Shown: piece by piece, positions 1 to 5,827 of the stretch
How positions within the stretch are numbered: the first letter of the stretch is position 1
How the letters are laid out: every line of letters begins with the position of its first letter
Origin: Promethearchaeota archaeon
GTDB taxonomy: Archaea > Asgardarchaeota > Lokiarchaeia > Sigynarchaeales > SOKP01
NCBI GenBank assembly: GCA_019057775.1
Contig: JAHLWT010000130.1
Span: 1 to 10,647, forward strand
Reading direction: 5' to 3'
Length of the DNA: 10,647 nucleotides
Notes under the pieces: generated by a model
Seen by the model: the letters and a program-made list of their open reading frames with translations, nothing else
What the model was told of the DNA's origin: nothing
The model's database searches: none
Program-made: the position numbers and the translations under genes

Positions 1-14
1 GGAATAAATATTAA
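1..14 (+). CDS. 3' end of a paralogue of the exporter-associated membrane protein (partial)
   Basis: The first 14 bases are identical to the last codons of the 193-residue protein at 5139-5720: in the matching frame they read Asn-Lys-Tyr-stop, preceded by two bases of an Arg codon. The identity continues 41 bases past the stop. I infer that a second copy of that gene, and perhaps a second exporter cassette, lies to the left of the window. Only four codons are visible, so homology rests on the repeated DNA, not on protein similarity. A copy of only the 3' end would look the same. Confidence 0.5.
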
Positions 15-33
15 ATGATTTTCCGTAAAGAAC

Positions 34-54
34 TTCAGATTTTCTTATTCTGAA
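34..54 (+). terminator. Weak hairpin after the stop, possible 3'-end signal
   Basis: TTCAGA and TCTGAA can pair around the loop TTTTCTTAT, 20 bases after the stop codon. The stem is only 6 bp and no T tract follows, although the loop itself is T-rich. It is kept exactly in the second copy at 5740-5760. It may mark a transcript 3' end or RNA processing site; termination is a guess. Confidence 0.3.
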
Positions 55-167
55 TGTCCGGATTAATGAAAAAAAAGATTAATAAACTTAAATTCATATT
101 TAAAAGTTGTCAAATAAACTTAAATCAAGCTATTGAAATTTCACTATAGATGTAATAGATAAATGAT

Positions 168-812
168 ATGGGAGAATTTATTTTAGAAAATAGTCAAATT
201 AATGATAGACTTAAAGGAATTGTTTTTCAACGTAAATTCAGTCTTGTAATCTCTATTTTATGTTTCATTTTTGGATTCTTGTTCTTATTCATCTTATACT
301 GGATTAATCCCGGATCGGAATTATTCTCTACTTTTATGTTTATCCTATTCTTTATATTTATCTTTGCCGGATTCAATGTTTTATTTGTTTTAGGATTAAC
401 CCCTGGAAGGGTACTCTTTTATTATAATATAATAAAACGGCTTCATTTCGATCAGATTAATATTAATTACAAGTTTATAATATCAAAAAAAAATCAGATT
501 TATATTATTTTTAAAGGGTTCCTTAACGGAGTTTATTTTATAAAACTAAAAAAAAATGAAGATCATTCTTTACTGAACAAAAAACCGAAAAAACTCCGTA
601 AATTTACTATCAGGGTAAATAAAAAATTCAAAAAGGATGATTTAATTATTAAATACAGAGAATTTAGCGGCTTTTTAAAGATTCCTCTAAATAAAGGCGA
701 ATTTATTGTTGGAAACGCCAGAGTATTTTTTATGCCATTAGTAAGGTTCTCCAAAACTCAGAGTACTACCGAACACATTATTAAAATGATGGATTTGTCT
801 ACCACCCAGTAA
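168..812 (+). CDS. Two-helix membrane protein with basic C-terminal domain, unknown function
   Basis: I do not recognise this 214-residue protein. Two hydrophobic segments lie at about residues 25-45 and 52-76, separated by a short loop containing Asn-Pro-Gly, so the protein is probably a membrane hairpin with the rest on one side. Residues about 85-200 form a mixed, strongly basic domain with alternating hydrophobic residues, and a Lys-rich stretch lies around 128-157. No catalytic motif is visible. The ATG at 168 is the first in frame. A TATA-like stretch lies about 65-75 bases upstream, and the 10-base repeat AAACTTAAAT occurs twice (near 83 and 116) in the same leader. No neighbour on the same strand suggests an operon. 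Confidence is high that it is coding and nil on function. Confidence 0.75.
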   Translation: MGEFILENSQINDRLKGIVFQRKFSLVISILCFIFGFLFLFILYWINPGSELFSTFMFILFFIFIFAGFNVLFVLGLTPGRVLFYYNIIKRLHFDQININYKFIISKKNQIYIIFKGFLNGVYFIKLKKNEDHSLLNKKPKKLRKFTIRVNKKFKKDDLIIKYREFSGFLKIPLNKGEFIVGNARVFFMPLVRFSKTQSTTEHIIKMMDLSTTQ

Positions 813-894
813 ACAGCGATTATTTCACTATTTACTTGAATTTAAATTAATGTATCCCAATCGATGATAACTCTCATAATTATTTGAATCCCCT

Positions 895-1218
895 CTAATT
901 TAATAGAAATTCTTGTTTTAGGAGAGAAATTGCTTTTTTCCTATATTTTGTTGGCAATAAATCTATTTCAATACCCCGATTATCATAAAGATCAGCATGA
1001 ACATTCCCAAAAAATGAAATGGTCATTAACAATGCTTTAGTTATTAATGTCTTATTGACGGTTTCTTTCAGTATCTTCATCAATTTAATCAATAGAAAAC
1101 TAATAGGGATTTCTATATTCTCATGCCCGGCGATTTCTCTTTCATAATACTCTAAAATTCTCGAAAAGCACTCAAATTCAAAATCTTTAACCTTGTTATC
1201 GGACAATAATTTTATCAA
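895..1218 (-). CDS. Hypothetical protein, possibly 5'-truncated
   Basis: This is an unrecognised 107-residue frame, mostly helical, without membrane segments. Its middle contains Leu/Ile-rich heptad-like spacing (residues about 40-65). The listed start is TTG; there is no ATG in the first third. The same frame stays open upstream of 1218 to about 1318, and the nearest part (about 1219-1255) reads like real protein (Asp-Arg-Ile-Glu-Leu-Gln-Ile-Arg-Asp-Leu-Gly-Leu). The true coding part may therefore be longer and may have lost its start. It faces the plus-strand frame at 1255 head to head, with both apparently beginning near the same point. That looks like a rearrangement junction. It may be a gene remnant. 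Confidence 0.45.
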   Translation of the reverse strand: MIKLLSDNKVKDFEFECFSRILEYYEREIAGHENIEIPISFLLIKLMKILKETVNKTLITKALLMTISFFGNVHADLYDNRGIEIDLLPTKYRKKAISLLKQEFLLN

Positions 1219-1254
1219 CCCTAAATCTCTAATTTGTAATTCAATTCGGTCTAT

Positions 1255-1512
1255 TTGAAGGTAGATAAAATTGTCAGTAGGAATTGGAAAATATTTAAAA
1301 ATAATAGGTATAATGATTTAATTGAAGTTCTTAATATATTCGGATTATATCGTTATGGAAAAAAGACTATAGTTGAGTTAAAAGAATTAAATTTACCTCT
1401 CAACACAATTCAAATTAAGCAAAATCAACATTTCAAAGAAAGCTATGAGAAATTATTACGAGGCTTACAAAAAGACTTCTTACAAATGAAACAAAAATCC
1501 TTGATCAAGTAG
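1255..1512 (+). CDS. Hypothetical protein, start uncertain, possible remnant
   Basis: This is an unrecognised 85-residue basic, helical frame. The only usable start is TTG at 1255; upstream the frame is open only to a TAA at 1237 and has no ATG, and no Shine-Dalgarno sequence is seen. The C-terminal part (about residues 50-85) is rich in Lys, Gln and Leu and looks like a helix pair. A convincing hairpin with a T run follows 12 bases after the stop, which supports this once having been an expressed gene. The minus-strand frame 895-1218 starts from the same neighbourhood. The gene may be intact with a TTG start or may have lost its 5' end. Confidence 0.4.
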   Translation: MKVDKIVSRNWKIFKNNRYNDLIEVLNIFGLYRYGKKTIVELKELNLPLNTIQIKQNQHFKESYEKLLRGLQKDFLQMKQKSLIK

Positions 1513-1523
1513 AAATTGAATTC

Positions 1524-1544
1524 AAACCAATATTTTGGTTTTTT
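1524..1544 (+). terminator. Hairpin plus T run, terminator-like
   Basis: AAACCAA (1524-1530) and TTGGTTT (1535-1541) pair perfectly around a 4-base loop, and the T run continues to 1544. It begins 12 bases after the TAG of the frame ending at 1512, the position expected for a 3'-end signal. Archaeal termination depends mostly on T tracts, so the T-rich right arm may be the active part. Confidence 0.5.
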
Positions 1545-1573
1545 AATCAAGTTTGGCATTAATTTCTCCTCTT

Positions 1574-1741
1574 TTATGAAAACCTATAGATTTTTTTCAT
1601 ATTTGAACTCACAAGAATAATCTTTTCCAACGGAAGTTCAGTATATTTAGAAATATATTTCATATCTTCATAAAGGAAGGATGGGAGTATCTTATCAATT
1701 TGTAATGTATTTGTTATAGGATCACATCTCTTTTGTAATAG
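1574..1741 (-). pseudogene. 3' fragment of a decayed gene, unknown family
   Basis: A minus-strand frame of 55 codons ends at a TAA at 1574-1576 and is closed upstream by another TAA at 1742-1744. It has no start codon near its beginning. The reading looks like genuine protein: it contains Asp-Lys-Ile-Leu-Pro-Ser-Phe-Leu-Tyr-Glu-Asp and Leu-Glu-Lys-Ile-Ile-Leu-Val-Ser-Ser, with balanced composition. I infer the C-terminal remnant of a gene whose upstream part is lost or too mutated to follow. I do not recognise the family. An alternative is chance openness in AT-rich DNA, but stop codons are usually frequent in such sequence. Confidence 0.35.
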
Positions 1742-1937
1742 TTATGATCTAATTTTTTAATATTTTAATATTGAGGGTGTGTTATAAAAAGAAAAAACTA
1801 TAACCATTAGTTATTTAGGTATAGCATTTTTCTTACAGAATTTATATAATAGACTAAATTAGAATTAAATGAAATCAAAAAATTATTAAATTTATAAGAA
1901 ATTAACATAACTTCTCTGTAATAATGTGGATTTTAGA

Positions 1938-2349
1938 ATGAAGAATTATCAGGAAAAATAATAATGATTCAAGTATTTAAATTTTAAGAGGCGAAAAATA
2001 CTGAGTTTTCAGAGCAAATTTTGAAAGAGCTTGCTAAAATATGATTACTGAATATAACCTGCCAAAATTACTATCTACGATTTCTAATCTGTAATTTGTC
2101 GGAGTCGTTAGGCTTAAATTCTGATAATCAATTTCTTCCAAGTGAAAGAACCTGGATCGTATTATGAAAAGTAATTTAATAAAGTACTCTTACTAAAAAG
2201 GTGTAGTAAAAATTACTGAATATCGTTATAGTAGTCACCTACAAAATCAAATACAAAAAAATAATCACGTAAGAAGGATCAGAGAAGATATAATAAAAGA
2301 AAGACTCAAGTATATGAACACATTACGAAAGGCAAAAAAACAAGAATAA
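1938..2349 (+). pseudogene. Multiply broken gene remnant, unknown family
   Basis: No intact gene lies in 1742-2394. Several short stretches read like protein but are broken by stops and frame changes. In one frame, from about 1938, Asn-Glu-Glu-Leu-Ser-Gly-Lys-Ile-Ile leads to a TAA at 1985. The same frame then reads Glu-Phe-Ser-Glu-Gln-Ile-Leu-Lys-Glu-Leu-Ala-Lys. A second frame begins with an ATG near 2041, and a third contains Leu-Pro-Ser-Glu-Arg-Thr-Trp near 2140. The last piece (2197-2349) is 50 codons, very basic and helical, ending Arg-Lys-Ala-Lys-Lys-Gln-Glu-stop. Together they suggest one plus-strand gene of roughly 130 codons that has decayed. The order and joins are my inference, and the family is unknown. 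Confidence 0.35.
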
Positions 2350-2394
2350 ATCTTGAAGATTTAATGTTTTCTCTATTTCTTAGTCAGTCTGTTT

Positions 2395-3078
2395 TTATTT
2401 AATATATTTAGTTAAGAATTTTCTAATTCTTTTTCTTTTTAGTGTTTTTAAAATAATAATTCCTACAGGGAGAGGTAAGATAAATGCAAAAACTATTAAA
2501 ACCGCTAGAAAATTAGTTTGTATATAACTCTTGCTTGTTTGTGTTATCTCACCTGGGGGAAGCTCAATCTGGTAATAATTACCATCAAAATCCATAATTA
2601 ATACACATTCATAAATAATGAAAGAGTATTCTTTATATTCTGGGAAGATAAGTAAATTAATTTTTGAATACCAGAGACTATAATAATGCATTCCCCAAAA
2701 GGTTTCATTTATATACTCCATTGAATTGACAAATGGTCCATAGAAAATATCATTGAATGAGTAATTATATTGAAGTGTACAACTGTTTAATTTAATATAA
2801 CTACTTATATTAAAATATATCTCCTCTTCTCCAGTCTGTGGATCATAGGATGCAAATTTTCCAACGATTTCTGGTTTTTCATCTGTCTCTTGTAAAGTGA
2901 TACCTTCAATTTGAATTTTAGAAGTAGAGTCTTCTCTATATCCATTATAAGAGAAAGAGTTCATAATAGTAGTTATATTACTGAATAATAATATTACAAG
3001 AAAACTTGCTAATGAAATTTTGAAACATATATTTTTTTGTAATTTCATCCTCATGATAAATGAGAGATATTTAAACAT
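2395..3078 (-). CDS. Secreted-side domain anchored by N- and C-terminal helices
   Basis: This unrecognised 227-residue protein has one hydrophobic helix near the N terminus (about residues 18-38, after a Lys/Arg-containing lead) and one near the C terminus (about 189-210), followed by a very basic tail (KTLKRKRIRK). The 150 residues between are rich in Tyr, Ile, Ser and Glu with alternating hydrophobics, as in an extracytoplasmic beta-sandwich. The topology is the same as that of the exporter-associated protein at 5139-5720, though I see no clear sequence similarity. The ATG at 3078 is preceded by a TATA box at 3101-3110, which would give a nearly leaderless transcript; internal Met codons at residues 9 and 11 are alternatives. 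It is divergent from the exporter cassette and shares its upstream region with it. Confidence 0.75.
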   Translation of the reverse strand: MFKYLSFIMRMKLQKNICFKISLASFLVILLFSNITTIMNSFSYNGYREDSTSKIQIEGITLQETDEKPEIVGKFASYDPQTGEEEIYFNISSYIKLNSCTLQYNYSFNDIFYGPFVNSMEYINETFWGMHYYSLWYSKINLLIFPEYKEYSFIIYECVLIMDFDGNYYQIELPPGEITQTSKSYIQTNFLAVLIVFAFILPLPVGIIILKTLKRKRIRKFLTKYIK

Positions 3079-3100
3079 ATAAAGATTGCCCTTTCAATGA

Positions 3101-3110
3101 CATATATACA
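3101..3110 (-). promoter_or_regulatory. TATA box for the gene at 2395-3078
   Basis: On the minus strand the sequence reads TGTATATATG. Its centre is about 27 bases before the ATG at 3078, so transcription would start close to the ATG. Leaderless or near-leaderless transcripts are common in archaea. No Shine-Dalgarno sequence lies between box and start, which agrees. Confidence 0.5.
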
Positions 3111-3123
3111 AATGAAATCAAAA

Positions 3124-3144
3124 ATTCGCTTAGCATGAGCGAAT
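3124..3144. promoter_or_regulatory. Inverted repeat, possible operator
   Basis: ATTCGCT (3124-3130) and AGCGAAT (3138-3144) are perfect 7-base arms around TAGCATG. The repeat lies 46 bases upstream of the divergent gene starting at 3078, just behind its TATA box, and immediately before block Y. A role as a repressor site for either divergent unit is inferred from position only. Confidence 0.35.
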
Positions 3145-3207
3145 ATAGATAATTTGCAATACAATAAGGTTTTTTTTGTGATACAATTGAAAGCAAGAAG
3201 AACAGTT
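3141..3207 (+). repeat. Block Y, copy 1
   Basis: This block aligns with 5828-5893 over about 67 bases with roughly 10 differences, including one gap. Shared parts are an ATATA...ATAATTTG stretch, a GG followed by 7-8 T, a TTGTRATACAA palindrome, and a small coding-like start reading (Leu/Met)-Lys-X-(Arg/Lys)-Arg-Thr-Val. In this copy that frame starts with TTG at 3187, runs 25 codons and stops with TGA at 3262, directly abutting the ATG of the block X ORF in the same frame. Confidence 0.7.
3153..3187. promoter_or_regulatory. Pair of TTTGYRATACAAT near-palindromes, candidate operator
   Basis: TTTGCAATACAAT (3153-3165) and TTTGTGATACAAT (3175-3187) are spaced 22 bases apart, two helical turns, on the same face of the DNA. 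Both are near-versions of the perfect 13-base palindrome TTTGTAATACAAA found in the second copy of block Y at 5861-5873. Two-turn spacing and symmetry suggest binding of a dimeric repressor. No regulator gene is next to them. Confidence 0.4.
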
Positions 3208-3220
3208 GAATTACTTTTAC

Positions 3221-3229
3221 TTTATAATT
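3221..3229 (+). promoter_or_regulatory. TATA-like box before the exporter cassette
   Basis: TTTATAATT lies about 40 bases before the ATG at 3265, predicting a transcript start near 3250 and a leader of about 15 bases. An AAAGGA (3254-3259) lies 5 bases before that ATG and could act as a Shine-Dalgarno sequence. The whole region is AT-rich and further TATA-like strings occur inside block X, so the promoter is not certain. Confidence 0.35.
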
Positions 3230-3264
3230 TCCTTAAAGTGCCTATTCTTGAGCAAAGGAAATGA

Positions 3265-3352
3265 ATGAATTTATATGTATTTAATAAACTTAATAAAATT
3301 GAGACACATTATTTCTTATTGTACAAAAAATCAGTGAATAACAAAACTTATG
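3265..3352 (+). repeat. Block X, copy 1 (88-bp direct repeat ending at the ATPase ATG)
   Basis: These 88 bases align without gaps to 10128-10215 with 8 mismatches (80 of 88 identical). All 8 differences are transitions. The similarity ends exactly at the ATG that starts the ATPase here; the bases after the ATG are unrelated in the two copies. The block contains a short ORF beginning at its first base. Confidence 0.9.
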
Positions 3353-3363
3353 GCTTCCGTTAA
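3265..3363 (+). CDS. 32-residue ORF overlapping the ATPase start, candidate leader or microprotein
   Basis: An ATG at the first base of block X opens a 32-codon frame, beginning MNLYVFNKLNKIETHY and ending with TAA at 3361. It overlaps the ATPase start by 14 bases in another frame, an arrangement typical of translational coupling. An AAAGGA sits 5 bases upstream and a TATA-like box about 40 bases upstream. The second copy at 10128 keeps the frame open for 33 codons, with about 25 of the first 31 residues identical and several conservative changes (two Lys to Arg, Phe to Leu). The peptide is basic and rich in Tyr, Asn and Leu. It has no known family that I can name. It may instead be the end of a decayed gene, since block Y just upstream reads in the same frame across a TGA. 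Confidence 0.4.
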   Translation: MNLYVFNKLNKIETHYFLLYKKSVNNKTYGFR

Positions 3364-4306
3364 AGAACCCATAATCAAAATTCTGGGTTTAACAAAAGAT
3401 TATTATAGTAAAATAGTTGTAGATAATATAGATTTGGAGATCTTTGACTCGTGTTTTGCTTTTTTAGGACCCAATGGTGCTGGAAAAACAACCACGATTT
3501 TAATGCTCTTAGGTCTAGTGAAACCATCAAATGGGACAGCATACATTTTCGGAACTAATATCCTAAAAAGTTCGGGTAAAATAAGGAGAAAGATTGGATT
3601 TCTACCTGAAAATGTGGGATTCTATCCAAATCTCACCGGAAGAAAGTTTTTAAAATTAATTACTAGTTTAAGGATTAGTGGTGGAAGGAATGATAATCAA
3701 ATTGAATCTTATTTAGAGTGGAGTGGTATAAAAAAAAGCTATTGGGATAAGGCTATTAAAACATATTCGAGAGGAATGCGGCAGCGATTAGGGTTAGCTC
3801 AAGCGTTTGCTGGAGACCCTAAAATAGTTTTTCTTGATGAACCATTATCTAATATTGATCCGATAGGGAGAGAGGAATTTATTCAAAAAATTCGATTGAA
3901 AAGAGAAGAAGGAATCACAGTAATTATTTCAAGCCATATTGTTCTTGAAATAGAACAATTAGCAGATTATATAGCGTTTATTGATGACGGCAAAATAAAA
4001 GCTTCAGATAAAATATATAAACTTGCTCAAATTTATGGATTTGATGAATACGAAATAACTCGAATCGATCATAAAGAGAGTATGACTCTTAGAGAACTTA
4101 ATGAGCTTTTATCTACTGAAAAAGGTTTGTTTTCTGATTTACCAAAAGTTCTAAGCGATAAAATAATTTTCAGGACTGACAATCCAGAAAAAGTGGATAA
4201 TATCATATTAAATTACAAAGATTTCAATTATACTCCTCTTAGTGGAACTTTAAATAAATTATACAAACAAATAATAAAAGGAGATTTGTATGAAAAGAGA
4301 GAATAA
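3350..4306 (+). CDS. ABC transporter ATP-binding protein (NatA/CcmA/DrrA type)
   Basis: This 318-residue protein is the cytoplasmic ATPase that should drive the adjacent permease. Walker A is GPNGAGKTT (residues 40-48). Walker B is IVFLDE (159-164), with Glu164 as the catalytic base. The D-loop region reads LSNIDP and the switch His is His196 in ISSH. The signature is YSRGMRQR (139-146) in place of LSGGQ, and the Q-loop position holds Glu87 (FLPENVG); both are common in this export-type subfamily. About 95 residues follow the core fold, as in NatA/CcmA-like proteins. The ATG at 3350 has no Shine-Dalgarno sequence and is overlapped by the 32-codon ORF, suggesting coupled translation. Its own end overlaps the permease start by 17 bases. 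Function as an exporter ATPase is secure; substrate unknown. Confidence 0.95.
   Translation: MASVKEPIIKILGLTKDYYSKIVVDNIDLEIFDSCFAFLGPNGAGKTTTILMLLGLVKPSNGTAYIFGTNILKSSGKIRRKIGFLPENVGFYPNLTGRKFLKLITSLRISGGRNDNQIESYLEWSGIKKSYWDKAIKTYSRGMRQRLGLAQAFAGDPKIVFLDEPLSNIDPIGREEFIQKIRLKREEGITVIISSHIVLEIEQLADYIAFIDDGKIKASDKIYKLAQIYGFDEYEITRIDHKESMTLRELNELLSTEKGLFSDLPKVLSDKIIFRTDNPEKVDNIILNYKDFNYTPLSGTLNKLYKQIIKGDLYEKRE
4279..4283 (+). promoter_or_regulatory. Shine-Dalgarno sequence of the permease gene
   Basis: AGGAG inside the 3' end of the ATPase gene lies 6 bases before the ATG at 4290. It is one of the clearer ribosome binding sites in the window and fixes the permease start, showing a 17-base overlap between the two genes. 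Confidence 0.7.
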
Positions 4307-5087
4307 CGCAGAATCTTCCTTATTTTATGAAAAACATTTATTCTCTTTTTATTTGAAAAGGAGGATTCTCTCAATAAGTTTCATTGGAAGCATTATTTTA
4401 TCATTGATTATTTTTTTCTCAATCGTAAATGAGTTTAATTCTCAAAACATAATTAATCAAATGATATTAGATGAAGAAATCTATTGGCAATATTTCATTG
4501 TGTTTTTAAGTAAATATCTTCGACTTCTTCCCCCTTTATTTGTCGCAGATATTGTTTCGGAGGAATTTTCTAATAGGTCCGCGATGATAATTTATGCTAC
4601 GGAGACTAGAACTAAAATTCTTTCCATAAAGTTATTGAGTTTGATGATAAGCATTTTTATTTTATTAATAGTTTATTTTTCAACCTTCATTATTATTAAT
4701 TTCATTATGACTAAGTTATTTGTTTCGATCCATATTTTTCTGACGGGTTTTTTAATCATATTTATAGAATTCCTATTTTTTTCATCATTAATATTTATGA
4801 TTTCTGCGTTAACTCAAAAGGTAGTACCTTCTCTTATTTTACCAATATTTTATATAATTATAGAAATATTTTTTGTTGTATTTTTAGTAGATGTTGAATT
4901 AGGACTTCTTTCATACACCTCTTATGAAATGAAAGTAATTGACTTTTTTGAAAATTTGATTTTTAATAAAGAAATTATCTTTAGTGCTCTAACTATTATT
5001 AGCACAATAGTATTTTATGGATTACCAATAGTGATTATATTAATAATATTTCATCATTTCAAATGGATAGATATTAGGGTTGATTAA
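4290..5087 (+). CDS. ABC-2-type permease subunit
   Basis: This 265-residue integral membrane protein forms the channel partner of the ATPase that overlaps it. Six hydrophobic segments can be placed at about residues 26-46, 68-88, 112-140, 148-172, 180-200 and 232-255. Between helices 2 and 3 is the stretch VADIVSEEFSNRSAMIIYAT, which matches the amphipathic coupling region of ABC-2 permeases (typically an acidic pair, then a small-residue turn, then a Thr/Arg-rich stretch before the next helix). The cytoplasmic N-terminal region of about 25 residues and the size fit the family. The subfamily includes exporters of drugs, lipids, peptides and copper- or sodium-related substrates; nothing here picks one. 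A functional transporter would need two of these subunits. Confidence 0.88.
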   Translation: MKRENNAESSLFYEKHLFSFYLKRRILSISFIGSIILSLIIFFSIVNEFNSQNIINQMILDEEIYWQYFIVFLSKYLRLLPPLFVADIVSEEFSNRSAMIIYATETRTKILSIKLLSLMISIFILLIVYFSTFIIINFIMTKLFVSIHIFLTGFLIIFIEFLFFSSLIFMISALTQKVVPSLILPIFYIIIEIFFVVFLVDVELGLLSYTSYEMKVIDFFENLIFNKEIIFSALTIISTIVFYGLPIVIILIIFHHFKWIDIRVD

Positions 5088-5138
5088 GATAAAATTAAAT
5101 TTAACAGAAAAAAATTGAAAAAGAGAGATTAATTTATT

Positions 5139-5720
5139 ATGCCTCGAAAGTTTCCATGGTTAATCTTTTATATAATAGTATGTAGTACCGCAAGTGTATG
5201 CTTATTATATATACCATATCCAATTACTAAAGTTTTAGATGATGGGGCTTATAGCCATCATCTTTCTATGTCTCGTGAATATAAAGGTGTTCATAGCCTA
5301 TACATTGAATTTCCATGGAGATCATACAATCAAGAATTCTTTCTAAACATTTCTCTTCCTCACGGAAACATTTCTCTTCCTCACGGAAAAATTTCTCTTC
5401 AAATTATGGATAGAAATGACTTAAATTCTTTTAAATATGGATGGCCTTATGATCCTTACGTACCTTACTTGGAAGTTATAAACACAACAGGTTTTACAAT
5501 GAATCTTCAAATATCTCCACGATTTCAGGGAAAAATGGTTATTTGGTTTTATCTTGATGATCCACATGATATTGATGAAGAAGATATTATTTTTTATAGT
5601 GAGATAAAAGTAAGGTACCTTCGCTATGCTTCGAGTTATGGGCTCTTTTTTCTTGGTGTTGCGGTTATATTGATTTCTTGCTATGGTTACCGTAGATATA
5701 AATGGAGGAATAAATATTAA
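5139..5720 (+). CDS. Exporter-associated membrane-anchored extracytoplasmic protein
   Basis: This unrecognised 193-residue protein is encoded 51 bases after the permease. It has a hydrophobic helix at about residues 7-27, an outer domain of about 140 residues rich in Tyr, Pro, Ser and aromatic pairs with beta-strand patterning, and a second helix at about 166-183 followed by a basic tail (YRRYKWRNKY). This topology places the domain outside with both ends in the cytoplasm. Residues 70-87 contain the heptad NISLPHG twice and then KISL, from a 21-base DNA duplication. The ATG at 5139 is preceded by a weak GAGAGAT. Context suggests a partner or surface-exposed accessory of the exporter, perhaps substrate-handling. 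Its last codons and 3' flank recur exactly at the window start, so a paralogue exists or existed nearby. Confidence 0.75.
   Translation: MPRKFPWLIFYIIVCSTASVCLLYIPYPITKVLDDGAYSHHLSMSREYKGVHSLYIEFPWRSYNQEFFLNISLPHGNISLPHGKISLQIMDRNDLNSFKYGWPYDPYVPYLEVINTTGFTMNLQISPRFQGKMVIWFYLDDPHDIDEEDIIFYSEIKVRYLRYASSYGLFFLGVAVILISCYGYRRYKWRNKY
5345..5400 (+). repeat. 21-bp tandem repeat within the exporter-associated gene
   Basis: The unit AAACATTTCTCTTCCTCACGG occurs exactly at 5345-5365 and 5366-5386, followed by a partial, once-mutated third copy to 5400. It encodes NISLPHG, NISLPHG, KISL. Two exact copies imply a recent duplication by slippage, in frame. Confidence 0.95.
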
Positions 5721-5761
5721 ATGATTTTCCGTAAAGAACTTCAGATTTTCTTATTCTGAAT
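5707..5761 (+). repeat. Block T, copy 2
   Basis: This is identical to bases 1-55. It covers the last codons and stop of the exporter-associated gene and about 40 bases of 3' flank with the TTCAGA/TCTGAA hairpin at 5740-5760. Exact identity, including the flank, argues for recent duplication or gene conversion and not selection on the protein alone. Confidence 0.9.
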
Positions 5762-5806
5762 CTCCAAATTCGATTTTTGATACTAATTAATACGAAGGGA
5801 TTTATT

Positions 5807-5819
5807 TTTGTAATACGAA
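5807..5819. promoter_or_regulatory. Near-palindrome TTTGTAATACGAA, candidate operator half of block Y copy 2
   Basis: This differs from the palindrome TTTGTAATACAAA (5861-5873) at one base. It lies 54 bases before that site, roughly five helical turns. Its meaning depends on whether the TTTGTAATACAAA family is a true binding site. Confidence 0.25.
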
Positions 5820-5827
5820 AAAGAGTT

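Larger units (their letters stand above)
1..55 (+). repeat. Block T, copy 1 (55-bp exact direct repeat)
   Basis: These 55 bases match 5707-5761 without a mismatch; similarity fades at once after base 55. The block covers the last four codons of a gene, its TAA stop and about 40 bases of 3' flank. It includes a 6-bp inverted repeat, TTCAGA (34-39) and TCTGAA (49-54), around a 9-base loop rich in T. Confidence 0.9.

Noticed and set aside
563..754. 63-codon minus-strand frame opposite the gene at 168-812
   Set aside because: It lies wholly antisense to a better-supported membrane protein and has no recognisable pattern of its own.
5345..5400. CRISPR-like or regulatory direct repeat
   Set aside because: The repeats are contiguous, without spacers, and in frame within a gene, so they are a coding tandem duplication.
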